Shown here in pieces: positions 17,835 through 25,777 of a stretch of DNA of 64,000 nucleotides. A program made the position numbers and the translations under genes. Origin of the DNA: an uncultured Hungatella sp. (lineage in GTDB: Bacteria; Bacillota; Clostridia; Lachnospirales; Lachnospiraceae). The notes beneath the pieces were generated by a model. It was not told the DNA's origin. It made no database searches and saw nothing but the letters and a program-made list of their open reading frames with translations. Position 1 is the first letter of the stretch, and every line of letters begins with the position of its first letter. The stretch is from the NCBI GenBank assembly GCA_910585435.1, contig CAJUEJ010000027.1, forward strand, positions 1 to 64,000, written 5' to 3'.

Positions 17835-19214
17835 ATGTATCAGATAGACTTCAAAAGGCCGGAGCATGTACATTTCATTGGGATCGGCGGCATCAGTATG
17901 AGCGGGCTGGCAGAGATCCTGATGGAGGAAGGCTTTACAGTGTCCGGTTCCGATTCACATAAATCAGAGCTGACAGAGCATCTGGAGGCAAAAGGGGCGC
18001 AGATCTTTTACGGACAGAGAGAGTCCAATGTGACAGACGATATCGATGTGGCAGTGTACACGGCGGCTGTTCACCCGGATAACCCGGAATTCGGTGAAGT
18101 GCAGAGGAAAGGGATTCCTATGCTGACCAGGGCAGAGCTGCTGGGTCAGATGATGAGAAATTATAAATATGCGGTGGGAGTCTCAGGAACCCACGGGAAG
18201 ACTACCACAACCTCCATGGTGACCGAAATCCTGCTGGCAGCAGATCTGGATCCGACTATATCTGTAGGCGGGATTTTAAGCTCCATCGGCGGGAATATCC
18301 GTGTGGGCGGTTCCCGGCTGTTTGTGACAGAGGCATGTGAGTACACCAACAGCTTCCTTTCTTTTTTCCCCAATATGGAAATCATCCTGAATGTGGAGGA
18401 AGACCACCTGGACTTTTTCAAGGATATTCAGGAGATAAGACAGTCCTTCCGGCAGTTTGCCCAAAAGCTTCCCCGGGACGGGGTGCTGGTTATCAACCGG
18501 GACATGGAAAAATATGAGGAGCTTGTGGATGGGCTGGCCTGCCGGGTTGTGACCTGCGGGAAACATAAAGACAGCGATTACAGGGCAGAGAATATAACCT
18601 TCGACGACACAGCCAGGGCCTCCTTTGACCTTCTTGTAAAAGGAGAGAAGAGAGGAAGGATCACCCTGGGCGTCCCAGGTGAGCACAATGTTTACAATGC
18701 CCTGGCGGCAGCTGCCCTGTGCCAGGCATTGGAAGTAGATATGGAAGCTGTCCGGAAAGGCCTGAAGAATTTTTCAGGAACAAACCGGAGGTTTGAGAAA
18801 AAGGGAGAGATCGGCGGCGTCACTATCATTGATGATTATGCCCATCACCCCAAGGAGATTGAAGCTACCCTGTCCACAGCAAAGAATTATCCCCACAAAA
18901 AGCTGTGGTGTGTCTTCCAGCCTCACACATACACCAGGACCAGGGCATTTTTAGACCGGTTTGCACAGGCTCTGGCGGCGGCGGATGAGGTGGTTCTGGC
19001 AGACATCTATGCTGCCAGGGAGACGGATAATCTGGGAATCAGCTCTGCCGATATAGCTGAGAGAATCGAGAGGCTGGGAACCAGGGCCCACTATTTTAAG
19101 TCCTTTGACGAGATAGAAACATTTCTTTTAGAAAATTGTGTACACGGGGATCTGTTGATAACTATGGGGGCCGGAGACATAGTAAAAGTAGGGGAAAAGC
19201 TTCTGGGTAAGTGA
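17835..19214 (+). CDS. murC: UDP-N-acetylmuramate--L-alanine ligase
   Basis: Adds L-alanine to UDP-MurNAc with ATP in peptidoglycan synthesis, in the cytoplasm. The 459-aa length is usual. The N-terminal Rossmann loop IGIGGISMSGLAEIL, the ATP loop GTHGKTTTTSM near residue 117, the metal/substrate segment TEACEYTNSFL near 163, the NVEEDH motif near 183 and DDYAHHP near 334 all match MurC. GGTGGGAGAG precedes the ATG. Its stop is followed at once by DnaA-box-like sequences. Confidence 0.96.
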   Translation: MYQIDFKRPEHVHFIGIGGISMSGLAEILMEEGFTVSGSDSHKSELTEHLEAKGAQIFYGQRESNVTDDIDVAVYTAAVHPDNPEFGEVQRKGIPMLTRAELLGQMMRNYKYAVGVSGTHGKTTTTSMVTEILLAADLDPTISVGGILSSIGGNIRVGGSRLFVTEACEYTNSFLSFFPNMEIILNVEEDHLDFFKDIQEIRQSFRQFAQKLPRDGVLVINRDMEKYEELVDGLACRVVTCGKHKDSDYRAENITFDDTARASFDLLVKGEKRGRITLGVPGEHNVYNALAAAALCQALEVDMEAVRKGLKNFSGTNRRFEKKGEIGGVTIIDDYAHHPKEIEATLSTAKNYPHKKLWCVFQPHTYTRTRAFLDRFAQALAAADEVVLADIYAARETDNLGISSADIAERIERLGTRAHYFKSFDEIETFLLENCVHGDLLITMGAGDIVKVGEKLLGK

Positions 19215-19215
19215 G

Positions 19216-19396
19216 TTATCCACATTATCCACATAGTTTTCAACATTTTTCGTGGAAAGCTTATGTGGATTTCTCTATTTATACTGTTTACGATTCTATA
19301 CGGGATAAATGCTGTAAATAAAAGGCTTCTGCCATGGTTCGACAGAAATCCCCTGTTTGCGCAGGCTATTCATCGACATTATCCACATTATCCACA
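19216..19396 (+). promoter_or_regulatory. Cluster of four perfect DnaA boxes
   Basis: Four copies of the DnaA consensus TTATCCACA occur in one orientation as two back-to-back pairs: 19216-19224 and 19225-19233, then 19379-19387 and 19388-19396. The 145 bp between the pairs is partly AT-rich. The cluster fills the gap between murC and the DnaD-like gene at 19499. It most likely binds DnaA, either to regulate the primosome genes downstream or to titrate DnaA. There is no dnaA or dnaN gene here, so I do not call it oriC. Confidence 0.8.
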
Positions 19397-19498
19397 ATCA
19401 CCTGGTGGACAAATTCCGCCTATTTTCTTTTAGAAAGACCTGTGGTATGATGGATAGGGAGCGAAAAAGGGCGATAAAGGACAGGGTGAAGAACAGAG

Positions 19499-20605
19499 AT
19501 GAGAAGTAAGTTTCAGCTGGATGCAACGGCAGTGGCAAATGAGTTTATTGACAAATATATGGCCTCGGCAAATGGGGAGTATGTGAAAGTGTATCTGTAT
19601 CTGCTGCGTCACCGGGAGAGAGAGGTGGAGGTGGCAGAGGTGGCAGATGCCCTGAATCATACAGAGTCAGATATCAAACGGGCTGTGGCCTACTGGGTAC
19701 GGCAGGGCGTATTGATTCAGGAAGAAGGATATGAAGCAGAGAATGGCAGGGCAGGCAGTGAAGACAGGAACCGAAATCTGCAGGAGAGGCCAAAGGCAGA
19801 GACAGCAGGCAGGCAGCAGCCGTCTCAGGAACCGGTGGTGGTTTTTGAGGACATGGCACTTCCCTCCGCCCAGACAGCCGCCAGCCCCGATACCTTCCGG
19901 GAGCCGGCAAATCAGCGGCCCCTCTACACGCCGGAGCAGGTAGGCCGCCTGGCAGGGGAAGAGGAATTTACCCAGCTTTTGTACATATCCCAAAAATATA
20001 TGAACAAGGTGTTTACACCCAGGGAATGTGAAGTCTTTGCATATCTGTATGATGCCCTTCATATGCCGGCGGAGCTTTTAGAATATCTGGTGGAGTACTG
20101 TGTCCAGGGAGGGCACTACAGCATCCGGTATCTGGAGACAGTGGCCCTGGACTGGCACCAGAGAAATATCCGCACGGTGGATACGGCGAAACAGTATACA
20201 GTGTCTTTTTCGGACGAGGCATTCTCTGTGATGAAGGCCTTCGGTTTAAATGAGCGGAGGCCGGGAGATGCAGAGATGGAGACCATCCGCCGGTGGTTCC
20301 GGCAGTGGGGCTTTGCCAAGGAGATGGTGCTGGAGGCCTGCAACAGAACCTTAAAGGCTACCCACAGTCCCAGCTTTTCTTATGCGGACAAGATTCTGTC
20401 GGAGTGGAAGAAGGCAGGGGTAAGGTCCATGGCAGACGTAAAGAAGCTGGACGAGAAAAGAGACAATAAAAGGGCCGCAAAATCAGGCACTGCAGGAAAT
20501 CTGCCCAGGCAGTCGAAAAACCAGTTTCACAATTTTGAACAGCGGGATACAGACTATGACGGGATGGTTCTGGAGCGGTTAAAGCAGCGCCTGGACACAC
20601 CGTAG
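19499..20605 (+). CDS. DnaD/DnaB-type replication initiation protein
   Basis: Primosome protein that helps load the replicative helicase, 368 aa. A winged-helix N-domain (about 1-80) is followed by a Pro/Gln/Glu-rich linker. Two DnaD/DnaB_2-like helical domains come next: the first contains FTQLLYISQKYMNK near residue 158, and the second contains MEALRR-like and LKATHSPSFSYADKIL near 285-305, the latter being the conserved YxxxIL-type end. A basic tail follows. It lies directly upstream of a DnaI/DnaC-type ATPase, the usual helicase-loading partner, and downstream of a DnaA-box cluster. The ribosome binding site is weak. Confidence 0.87.
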   Translation: MRSKFQLDATAVANEFIDKYMASANGEYVKVYLYLLRHREREVEVAEVADALNHTESDIKRAVAYWVRQGVLIQEEGYEAENGRAGSEDRNRNLQERPKAETAGRQQPSQEPVVVFEDMALPSAQTAASPDTFREPANQRPLYTPEQVGRLAGEEEFTQLLYISQKYMNKVFTPRECEVFAYLYDALHMPAELLEYLVEYCVQGGHYSIRYLETVALDWHQRNIRTVDTAKQYTVSFSDEAFSVMKAFGLNERRPGDAEMETIRRWFRQWGFAKEMVLEACNRTLKATHSPSFSYADKILSEWKKAGVRSMADVKKLDEKRDNKRAAKSGTAGNLPRQSKNQFHNFEQRDTDYDGMVLERLKQRLDTP

Positions 20606-20686
20606 CCGGCTGGGTTTTCTTACGGTCAGCAGGGTGAGCCCACAGACTTGTGGGAACTGCTACTATGAAACGTCAGGAGGAAGGAC

Positions 20687-21667
20687 ATGGCTTTAAGCAA
20701 TTCTCAGTACAATGCCATTATGCGCATTTACAGCCAGAGGCAGCTTGAGAACAAGCACCGGCAGGACGTGTGCAGGCAGCAGGTTTATGAGAAGATACCT
20801 GAGATAAGACAGATCGAAGACGAGATCAGCGCCCAGGCAGTCTCCTGTGCCAGAAGGCTGCTGGACGGAGATTCACAGGCCAGGCAGATCTTAAAGCAGC
20901 GCATTGAGGATTTAAAGGAGCAGAAGGAAGTGCTTCTGGCTGCCAGCGGATTTGCGTCGGACTACATGGACATGCATTATTGCTGCGCCAGCTGCCAGGA
21001 CACAGGGTATATTGACGGGCAGAAGTGCCGCTGCTTTAAGAAGGAGCAGATTCGTCTTTTGTATGCCCAGTCTAACATTGAAGAGATTTTGGAAAGGGAA
21101 AACTTTTCCGCCTTTTCTTTTGCATTTTATGACAGGGACAAGGTGATACCGGAGATACGCATGACAGTTGCAGATTATATGAAGCAGGTCTATGGCTGGT
21201 GCCGGGAATATGTGGAGAATTTTCAGGAGAAAGGGGGCAATCTGATTTTTACCGGAAGCACCGGCGTGGGAAAAACATTTTTAACCAACTGTATTGCCAA
21301 AGAGCTGATTGACCGGTATCAATCAGTGATTTACCTTTCATCCAACGACCTGTTTGACATTTTTTCCAAGAATAAGTTTCACTATGAGACAGAAGAAGAG
21401 ATGAGAGACATGTACCAGTATATTTTAGACTGTGATCTGCTGATCATCGACGATCTTGGGACAGAGCTGAACAATACGTTTGTCTCCTCCCAGCTGTTTT
21501 ACTGTATCAACGAAAGGCTGCTTCGGAGCAAGAGTACCATAATCTCCACCAACCTGTCGCTGACTATGCTGAGGGATACATATTCTGACAGGATTTCGTC
21601 CCGGATTCTCAGCAAATATTCTATTATACCTCTGTATGGAGAGGATATTCGTACAAAAGTAGGTTGA
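20687..21667 (+). CDS. DnaI/DnaC-type helicase loader ATPase
   Basis: AAA+ ATPase expected to load DnaB-type helicase, 326 aa. An N-terminal helical part is followed by a cysteine cluster (CCASCQDTGYIDGQKCRC, about residues 103-120) resembling the zinc-binding region of DnaI. Walker A is FTGSTGVGKTFL near 187, Walker B is LLIIDDLGTE near 253, and sensor 1 is IISTNLS near 285. A strong AGGAGGA precedes the ATG. It is paired with the DnaD-like gene 81 bp upstream. Confidence 0.9.
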   Translation: MALSNSQYNAIMRIYSQRQLENKHRQDVCRQQVYEKIPEIRQIEDEISAQAVSCARRLLDGDSQARQILKQRIEDLKEQKEVLLAASGFASDYMDMHYCCASCQDTGYIDGQKCRCFKKEQIRLLYAQSNIEEILERENFSAFSFAFYDRDKVIPEIRMTVADYMKQVYGWCREYVENFQEKGGNLIFTGSTGVGKTFLTNCIAKELIDRYQSVIYLSSNDLFDIFSKNKFHYETEEEMRDMYQYILDCDLLIIDDLGTELNNTFVSSQLFYCINERLLRSKSTIISTNLSLTMLRDTYSDRISSRILSKYSIIPLYGEDIRTKVG

Positions 21668-21672
21668 CTATC

Positions 21673-21701
21673 TTGACTATTTTGATACATAATGATATAA
21701 A
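21673..21701 (+). promoter_or_regulatory. Sigma-A-type promoter of prs
   Basis: TTGACT (21673-21678), 17-bp spacer and TATAAA (21696-21701) with a TGA extension. A second TTGACT at 21664-21669 overlaps the end of the upstream gene and could use CATAAT (21688-21693). Confidence 0.65.
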
Positions 21702-21745
21702 AGAAAGGCTATAACTAACAAACTGCACAGAGATGGAGGAAACCC

Positions 21746-22921
21746 ATGATATACGAAGAGAAGACCATTGAAACCATTCCTGTAGGCCCTCTTGGCCTGG
21801 TGCCGCTTAAAAGCTGTATGGAATTGGGACAAAAGGTAAATAACTATCTTGTTATCTGGAGAAATGAGAGAGAAAGCGAGCACAAATCAACGATTGCTTT
21901 TGCAGGTTATCAAAGAGATTCGTACATCCTGAACACTAAAATTCCTCGTTTTGGCTCCGGTGAGGCAAAAGGGACCATAGAAGAATCGGTTCGGGGCGAT
22001 GATCTGTATATTATGGTAGATGTATGTAATTACAGCCTGACATATTCATTATGCGGCATGACCAATCACATGTCGCCGGATGATCATTTTCAGGATCTGA
22101 AACGTATTATAGCTGCTGCGGCAGGAAAGGCCCGCAGGATAAATGTGATTATGCCTTTTTTGTATGAAGGCAGGCAGCATAAGCGCTCTGGCAGAGAGTC
22201 TCTGGACTGTGCCCTGGCCCTGCAGGAACTGGTGAATATGGGAGTGGAGAACATCATCACCTTTGACGCCCACGACCCCCGGGTGCAGAACGCTATCCCC
22301 TTAAAAGGATTTGAGACTGTGCAGCCTATCTATCAGTTTATCAAATATCTTTTACGGACAGAGACAGAGCTGCAGATTGACAGCGACCATATGATGGTTA
22401 TCAGCCCGGACGAGGGAGGCATGAGCAGAGCCGTTTATTTTGCCAATGTGCTGGGCCTGGATATGGGTATGTTCTACAAACGCAGGGACTACACCCGCAT
22501 TGTAGACGGCAGGAATCCTATTGTAGCTCATGAGTTTTTAGGATCTAACGTAGCAGGAAAAGACGTGCTGATTATCGACGATATGATCTCCTCCGGAGAG
22601 AGCATGCTGGATGTAGCCAAGGAGCTGAAGAGAAGGAAGGCAAGAAAGGTCTTTGTCTGTGCAACCTTTGGCCTGTTTACCAACGGGTTGTCCATGTTTG
22701 ACCAGTACTATAAGGACGGCCTGATTGACAGGATTTTAACCACCAATCTGGTGTACCAGACTCCGGAGCTTCTGTCCAGACCCTACTATATCAATGTGGA
22801 TATGAGCAAATATATTGCTTTGATTATTGATAATCTGAATCATGATGCTTCCCTGAGCGATCTGTTGAATCCCACAAAGAGGATCAACAAGCTTTTGAAT
22901 GCATACAGAAGTAAAATGTAA
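21746..22921 (+). CDS. prs: Ribose-phosphate pyrophosphokinase, long form
   Basis: Makes PRPP from ribose-5-phosphate and ATP for nucleotide, His and Trp synthesis. At 391 aa it is longer than the common form of about 315 aa. The N-terminal part carries about 70 additional residues compared with classic Prs. The core has the flexible-loop region MPFLYEGRQHKRSGRE near 134, the FDAHDPRVQNAI segment near 173 and the PRPP-binding motif VLIIDDMISSGESML near 273. It has its own promoter. It is followed by ridA after 68 bp. Confidence 0.9.
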   Translation: MIYEEKTIETIPVGPLGLVPLKSCMELGQKVNNYLVIWRNERESEHKSTIAFAGYQRDSYILNTKIPRFGSGEAKGTIEESVRGDDLYIMVDVCNYSLTYSLCGMTNHMSPDDHFQDLKRIIAAAAGKARRINVIMPFLYEGRQHKRSGRESLDCALALQELVNMGVENIITFDAHDPRVQNAIPLKGFETVQPIYQFIKYLLRTETELQIDSDHMMVISPDEGGMSRAVYFANVLGLDMGMFYKRRDYTRIVDGRNPIVAHEFLGSNVAGKDVLIIDDMISSGESMLDVAKELKRRKARKVFVCATFGLFTNGLSMFDQYYKDGLIDRILTTNLVYQTPELLSRPYYINVDMSKYIALIIDNLNHDASLSDLLNPTKRINKLLNAYRSKM

Positions 22922-22989
22922 CTGCCAGAGAGGCGTTTTCATGCCTTGCGCGGCTACATATAGATAACAATAAGGTTAGGAGAAAAAAG

Positions 22990-23361
22990 ATGGAGAAAAT
23001 TTCAACAACTAATGCACCGGCGGCTATAGGACCCTATTCCCAGGGGATGATTTTAGGAAACATGGTGTTTTCCTCCGGCCAGATTCCGGTTGTTCCGGCT
23101 ACAGGAGAAGTTGCAGGCGATACCATTGCAAAGCAGGCAGAGCAGTCCTGCAAGAATGTGGCGGCTGTTCTGGAGGCAGCCGGATCTTCCATGGAGAAGG
23201 TGGTAAAGACCACCTGTTTCCTGGCTGATATGGGTGATTTCCAGGTATTTAACGGTGTGTATGAGAAGTATTTTGTCAGCAAGCCGGCCCGTTCCTGCGT
23301 GGCGGTGAAGACGCTGCCAAAGGGTGTGCTCTGCGAGATTGAGGCGATTGCCTATATCTAA
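22990..23361 (+). CDS. ridA: RidA-family enamine/imine deaminase
   Basis: Hydrolyses reactive 2-aminoacrylate and related enamines released by PLP enzymes. The 123-aa protein starts with the usual NAPAAIGPYSQG and continues with SSGQIPVVPATGE. Near residue 105 comes SCVAVKTLPKG, with the catalytic Arg just before it in PARS, then the closing E-IEAIAYI. AGGAG precedes the ATG. Confidence 0.93.
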   Translation: MEKISTTNAPAAIGPYSQGMILGNMVFSSGQIPVVPATGEVAGDTIAKQAEQSCKNVAAVLEAAGSSMEKVVKTTCFLADMGDFQVFNGVYEKYFVSKPARSCVAVKTLPKGVLCEIEAIAYI

Positions 23362-23383
23362 ACCAGAGAAGCTTTCGTGAATA

Positions 23384-23433
23384 AAAATAAGGTTGCCATC
23401 GTTCTGTTGTCAGGAGATGGTAACCTTATTTTG
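23384..23433. terminator. Bidirectional terminator between ridA and histidine kinase
   Basis: A 15-bp stem (AATAAGGTTGCCATC with GATGGTAACCTTATT, one G-U) has A and T runs on the two sides, placed between convergent genes. Confidence 0.85.
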
Positions 23434-23476
23434 TATCTCACAGGTAACAATTCAGAGAGGATCCCAACTGCTGCCC

Positions 23477-24886
23477 TCACAGATTGGATGCCCGGGGCAG
23501 TGTAAAGATAAATTCGGTTCCCACATCCTCCGTGCTGATCACATCGATGGTTTCCCCGTGATTCTGGATGATCTCCTTTACGATGGACAGGCCCAGGCCG
23601 GTGCCTCTTTTGTCTTTGCCTCTGGAGGAATCTGATTTGTAGAACCGTTCCCAGATTTTCTTTAAATTATTTTTCGGAATACCGATGCCGGTGTCCTTGA
23701 CCGACACAAAAACCTTCTCATATTTTATGGTAGCCTGTATGTAGATCACAGAATTGGGATGGCTGAATTTGATGGCGTTGTCAATTAAATTGTACAGTAC
23801 CTGCTGGATTTTTCCCAAATCTGCATAAACCATAATAAGATTATGGGAAAATGTGAGATCAAGCACAATATTTTTGGCATTGCAGGTGCCTTCGAAAGAG
23901 GCGGCTGTATCTTTGATCACCCGGTTGATATCAAAATTATTCCTTGACAGGTAGCCTTTGCTGTCCAGATTGTTCAGGGTCAGAAGCCCCTGGGTCAGCT
24001 TGTTCAGCCTCTCGGTCTCTGAGATCACCCGCGTCAGGTATTTTTCCTGCATTTCCGGCGGGATGGTTCCGTCTAAAATAGCCTCCAGATACCCTTTGAT
24101 AGAGGTTAAGGGAGAGCGGAAATCGTGGGACACATTGGCGATAAAATTTCTCTGGTATTCTTCCATCTTGTCCAGCTCATCAGACATATAATTCAGAGTT
24201 GCCGCCAGATACCCCATCTCATCCTGGGTGTGAAGAACCAGCTTATGCTTTAGGTTCCCTTCCGCGTATTGGTTGGCGGCGGCAGTGATTTTCTTTAAGG
24301 GAAAATACACCGTAGTCGTAAACACCAGAAGGATAATCAGGGACAGCCCGAAAATAATAATCGATGTAATATACAAAATATTTAAAAAGCTGTTTATGGT
24401 GTCCTGAATCTCACTGACAGGAAGGTGGATAAGCACATAGCCGTGAACCCGGTAATTTCCTGTAATGGGGGCGGATACCGTAAGGACATCGTAACCGAAG
24501 CAGCCGTAATAGTTGCTGATCCGATAGGATTTGTTCCCGGTAAAGGTTGGATCAAACCCTTCAATGGAGACAGACACATGGGAGTGATTGCTGTCCGCCA
24601 CCACTGTGCCCCGGTTGTTTACAATCCAGACCTCACCGTGAAGATAGGCAGCTACGGCCTCCAGATGAGGATGGGTGGAATCAAAGTCCAGGCCTCTCCC
24701 CTGGTAGACGCTGCTGTAGGTGGAGGCCAGAAGGCTGGCTTCATCATAGAGGGCATTTGCCTTGGTCTGTACCAGATACTTATAAGTCATACCAGAAGAA
24801 GCGGTGGCGACGATAATAAACTCAAGAAGGCCGAAAACCAGATAGCCCAGTATGAACTTATAATAAAGGGAATGTTTTATAGTCAT
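23477..24886 (-). CDS. Membrane sensor histidine kinase
   Basis: A 469-aa two-component sensor. A transmembrane helix at about residues 10-32, an extracytoplasmic sensing domain to about 165 and a second helix near 170-192 are followed by a HAMP linker. HisKA has NVSHDFRSPLTS, with His near 253. The ATPase domain has the N box NLIDNAIKF, G1 DTGIGIP and G2 GTGLGLSIV. It starts 1 bp after the response regulator stop on the same strand, so the pair is translationally coupled. The external domain is not one I can assign to a signal. Confidence 0.9.
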   Translation of the reverse strand: MTIKHSLYYKFILGYLVFGLLEFIIVATASSGMTYKYLVQTKANALYDEASLLASTYSSVYQGRGLDFDSTHPHLEAVAAYLHGEVWIVNNRGTVVADSNHSHVSVSIEGFDPTFTGNKSYRISNYYGCFGYDVLTVSAPITGNYRVHGYVLIHLPVSEIQDTINSFLNILYITSIIIFGLSLIILLVFTTTVYFPLKKITAAANQYAEGNLKHKLVLHTQDEMGYLAATLNYMSDELDKMEEYQRNFIANVSHDFRSPLTSIKGYLEAILDGTIPPEMQEKYLTRVISETERLNKLTQGLLTLNNLDSKGYLSRNNFDINRVIKDTAASFEGTCNAKNIVLDLTFSHNLIMVYADLGKIQQVLYNLIDNAIKFSHPNSVIYIQATIKYEKVFVSVKDTGIGIPKNNLKKIWERFYKSDSSRGKDKRGTGLGLSIVKEIIQNHGETIDVISTEDVGTEFIFTLPRASNL

Positions 24887-24887
24887 C

Positions 24888-25604
24888 TCAGCGCTTTACC
24901 TCAAATTTATATCCGATTCCCCAGACCGTGCTGAGAGACCAGCTTTCGTTGTCCTTGATCTTCTCCCGGAGGCGTTTTATGTGTACGTCTACGGTCCGGG
25001 TGTCGCCGATATATTCGTACCCCCATATGTGATCCAAAAGCTGCTCCCTGGTAAACACCTGATTGGGGGAGGAGGCCAGGAAATATAAAAGCTCCAGCTC
25101 TTTAGGCGGCATCTCCACGGAGCGCCCCTGGTAGATGACAGAGTAATTGGTCAGATTCACCAGAAGATCCGGGTATTCTACGAAATCACCCTGCTGGTCT
25201 GCGTGGGAGGAGGAGGCGGTGGCTCCGGGGGCTGTCTGATACCGCCGCAGCACTGCTTTTACCCGTGCCACCAATTCTTTGGAGTCAAAGGGCTTAATCA
25301 TGTAATCGTCCGCCCCCAGCTCTAAGCCCAGCACTTTATCGAAAATTTCGCCTTTGGCTGACAGCATGATGATAGGCACCTGGGAGGAGGCCCGCAGCTC
25401 CCTGCACACCTGGTATCCGTCGATTCCCGGAAGCATCAGATCTAAGAGAATGATGCTGGGGCGGAAGACAGGAAATACCCGGAGGGCCTCCTCTCCGTCA
25501 TAGACGATTTTGGTTTCGTAGCATTCTTTTGTCAGGTACAGTGATATTAATTCTGCAATATTTGCGTCATCATCAACAATTAAGACTTTTTGACGTTCTG
25601 CCAT
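24888..25604 (-). CDS. OmpR/PhoB-family response regulator
   Basis: A 238-aa regulator. The receiver has the acidic pocket VDDDAN, phospho-acceptor Asp55 in ILLDLMLPG, the Thr/Ser position in IMLSAKG and Lys in MIKPFDSKE. A short linker leads to a winged helix with ELLYFLASSPNQVFTREQLL and VDVHIKRLREK. A strong AAGGAGGAA site lies 7 bases before the ATG. It is followed by its kinase and preceded by mutS2 and a tandem repeat. Its targets are unknown. Confidence 0.93.
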   Translation of the reverse strand: MAERQKVLIVDDDANIAELISLYLTKECYETKIVYDGEEALRVFPVFRPSIILLDLMLPGIDGYQVCRELRASSQVPIIMLSAKGEIFDKVLGLELGADDYMIKPFDSKELVARVKAVLRRYQTAPGATASSSHADQQGDFVEYPDLLVNLTNYSVIYQGRSVEMPPKELELLYFLASSPNQVFTREQLLDHIWGYEYIGDTRTVDVHIKRLREKIKDNESWSLSTVWGIGYKFEVKR

Positions 25605-25628
25605 ACGATTCCTCCTTGGAAGGTTTTA

Positions 25629-25776
25629 CTTTAAAAGTCCGCCGCCGATTAGGCGGCATAAGTTCAGGTATGCCCAGTGCGCCTGCCAGGCGCATGCAGG
25701 TTTGCTTTAAAAGTCCGCCGCCGATTAGGCGGCATGAATTCAGGTATGCCCAGTGCGCCCGCCAGGCACATGCAGG
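25629..25776. repeat. Tandem pair of ~72-bp GC-rich palindromic units, 76-bp period
   Basis: Two nearly identical units begin CTTTAAAAGTCC at 25629 and 25705 and end CATGCAGG at 25700 and 25776. Each unit carries two small hairpins: GCCGCC-GATTA-GGCGGC, and in the first unit TGCGCC-TGCCA-GGCGCA (weaker in the second). They fill the gap between the mutS2 stop and the response regulator start. A 23-bp relative occurs at 58865-58887. It looks like a dispersed REP-like element. Confidence 0.8.
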
Positions 25777-25777
25777 C

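Noticed and set aside
19216..19396. Chromosomal replication origin at the DnaA boxes
   Set aside because: No dnaA, dnaN or rpmH is nearby, and no clear DNA unwinding element with DnaA-trio pattern was seen. A regulatory or titration cluster fits better.
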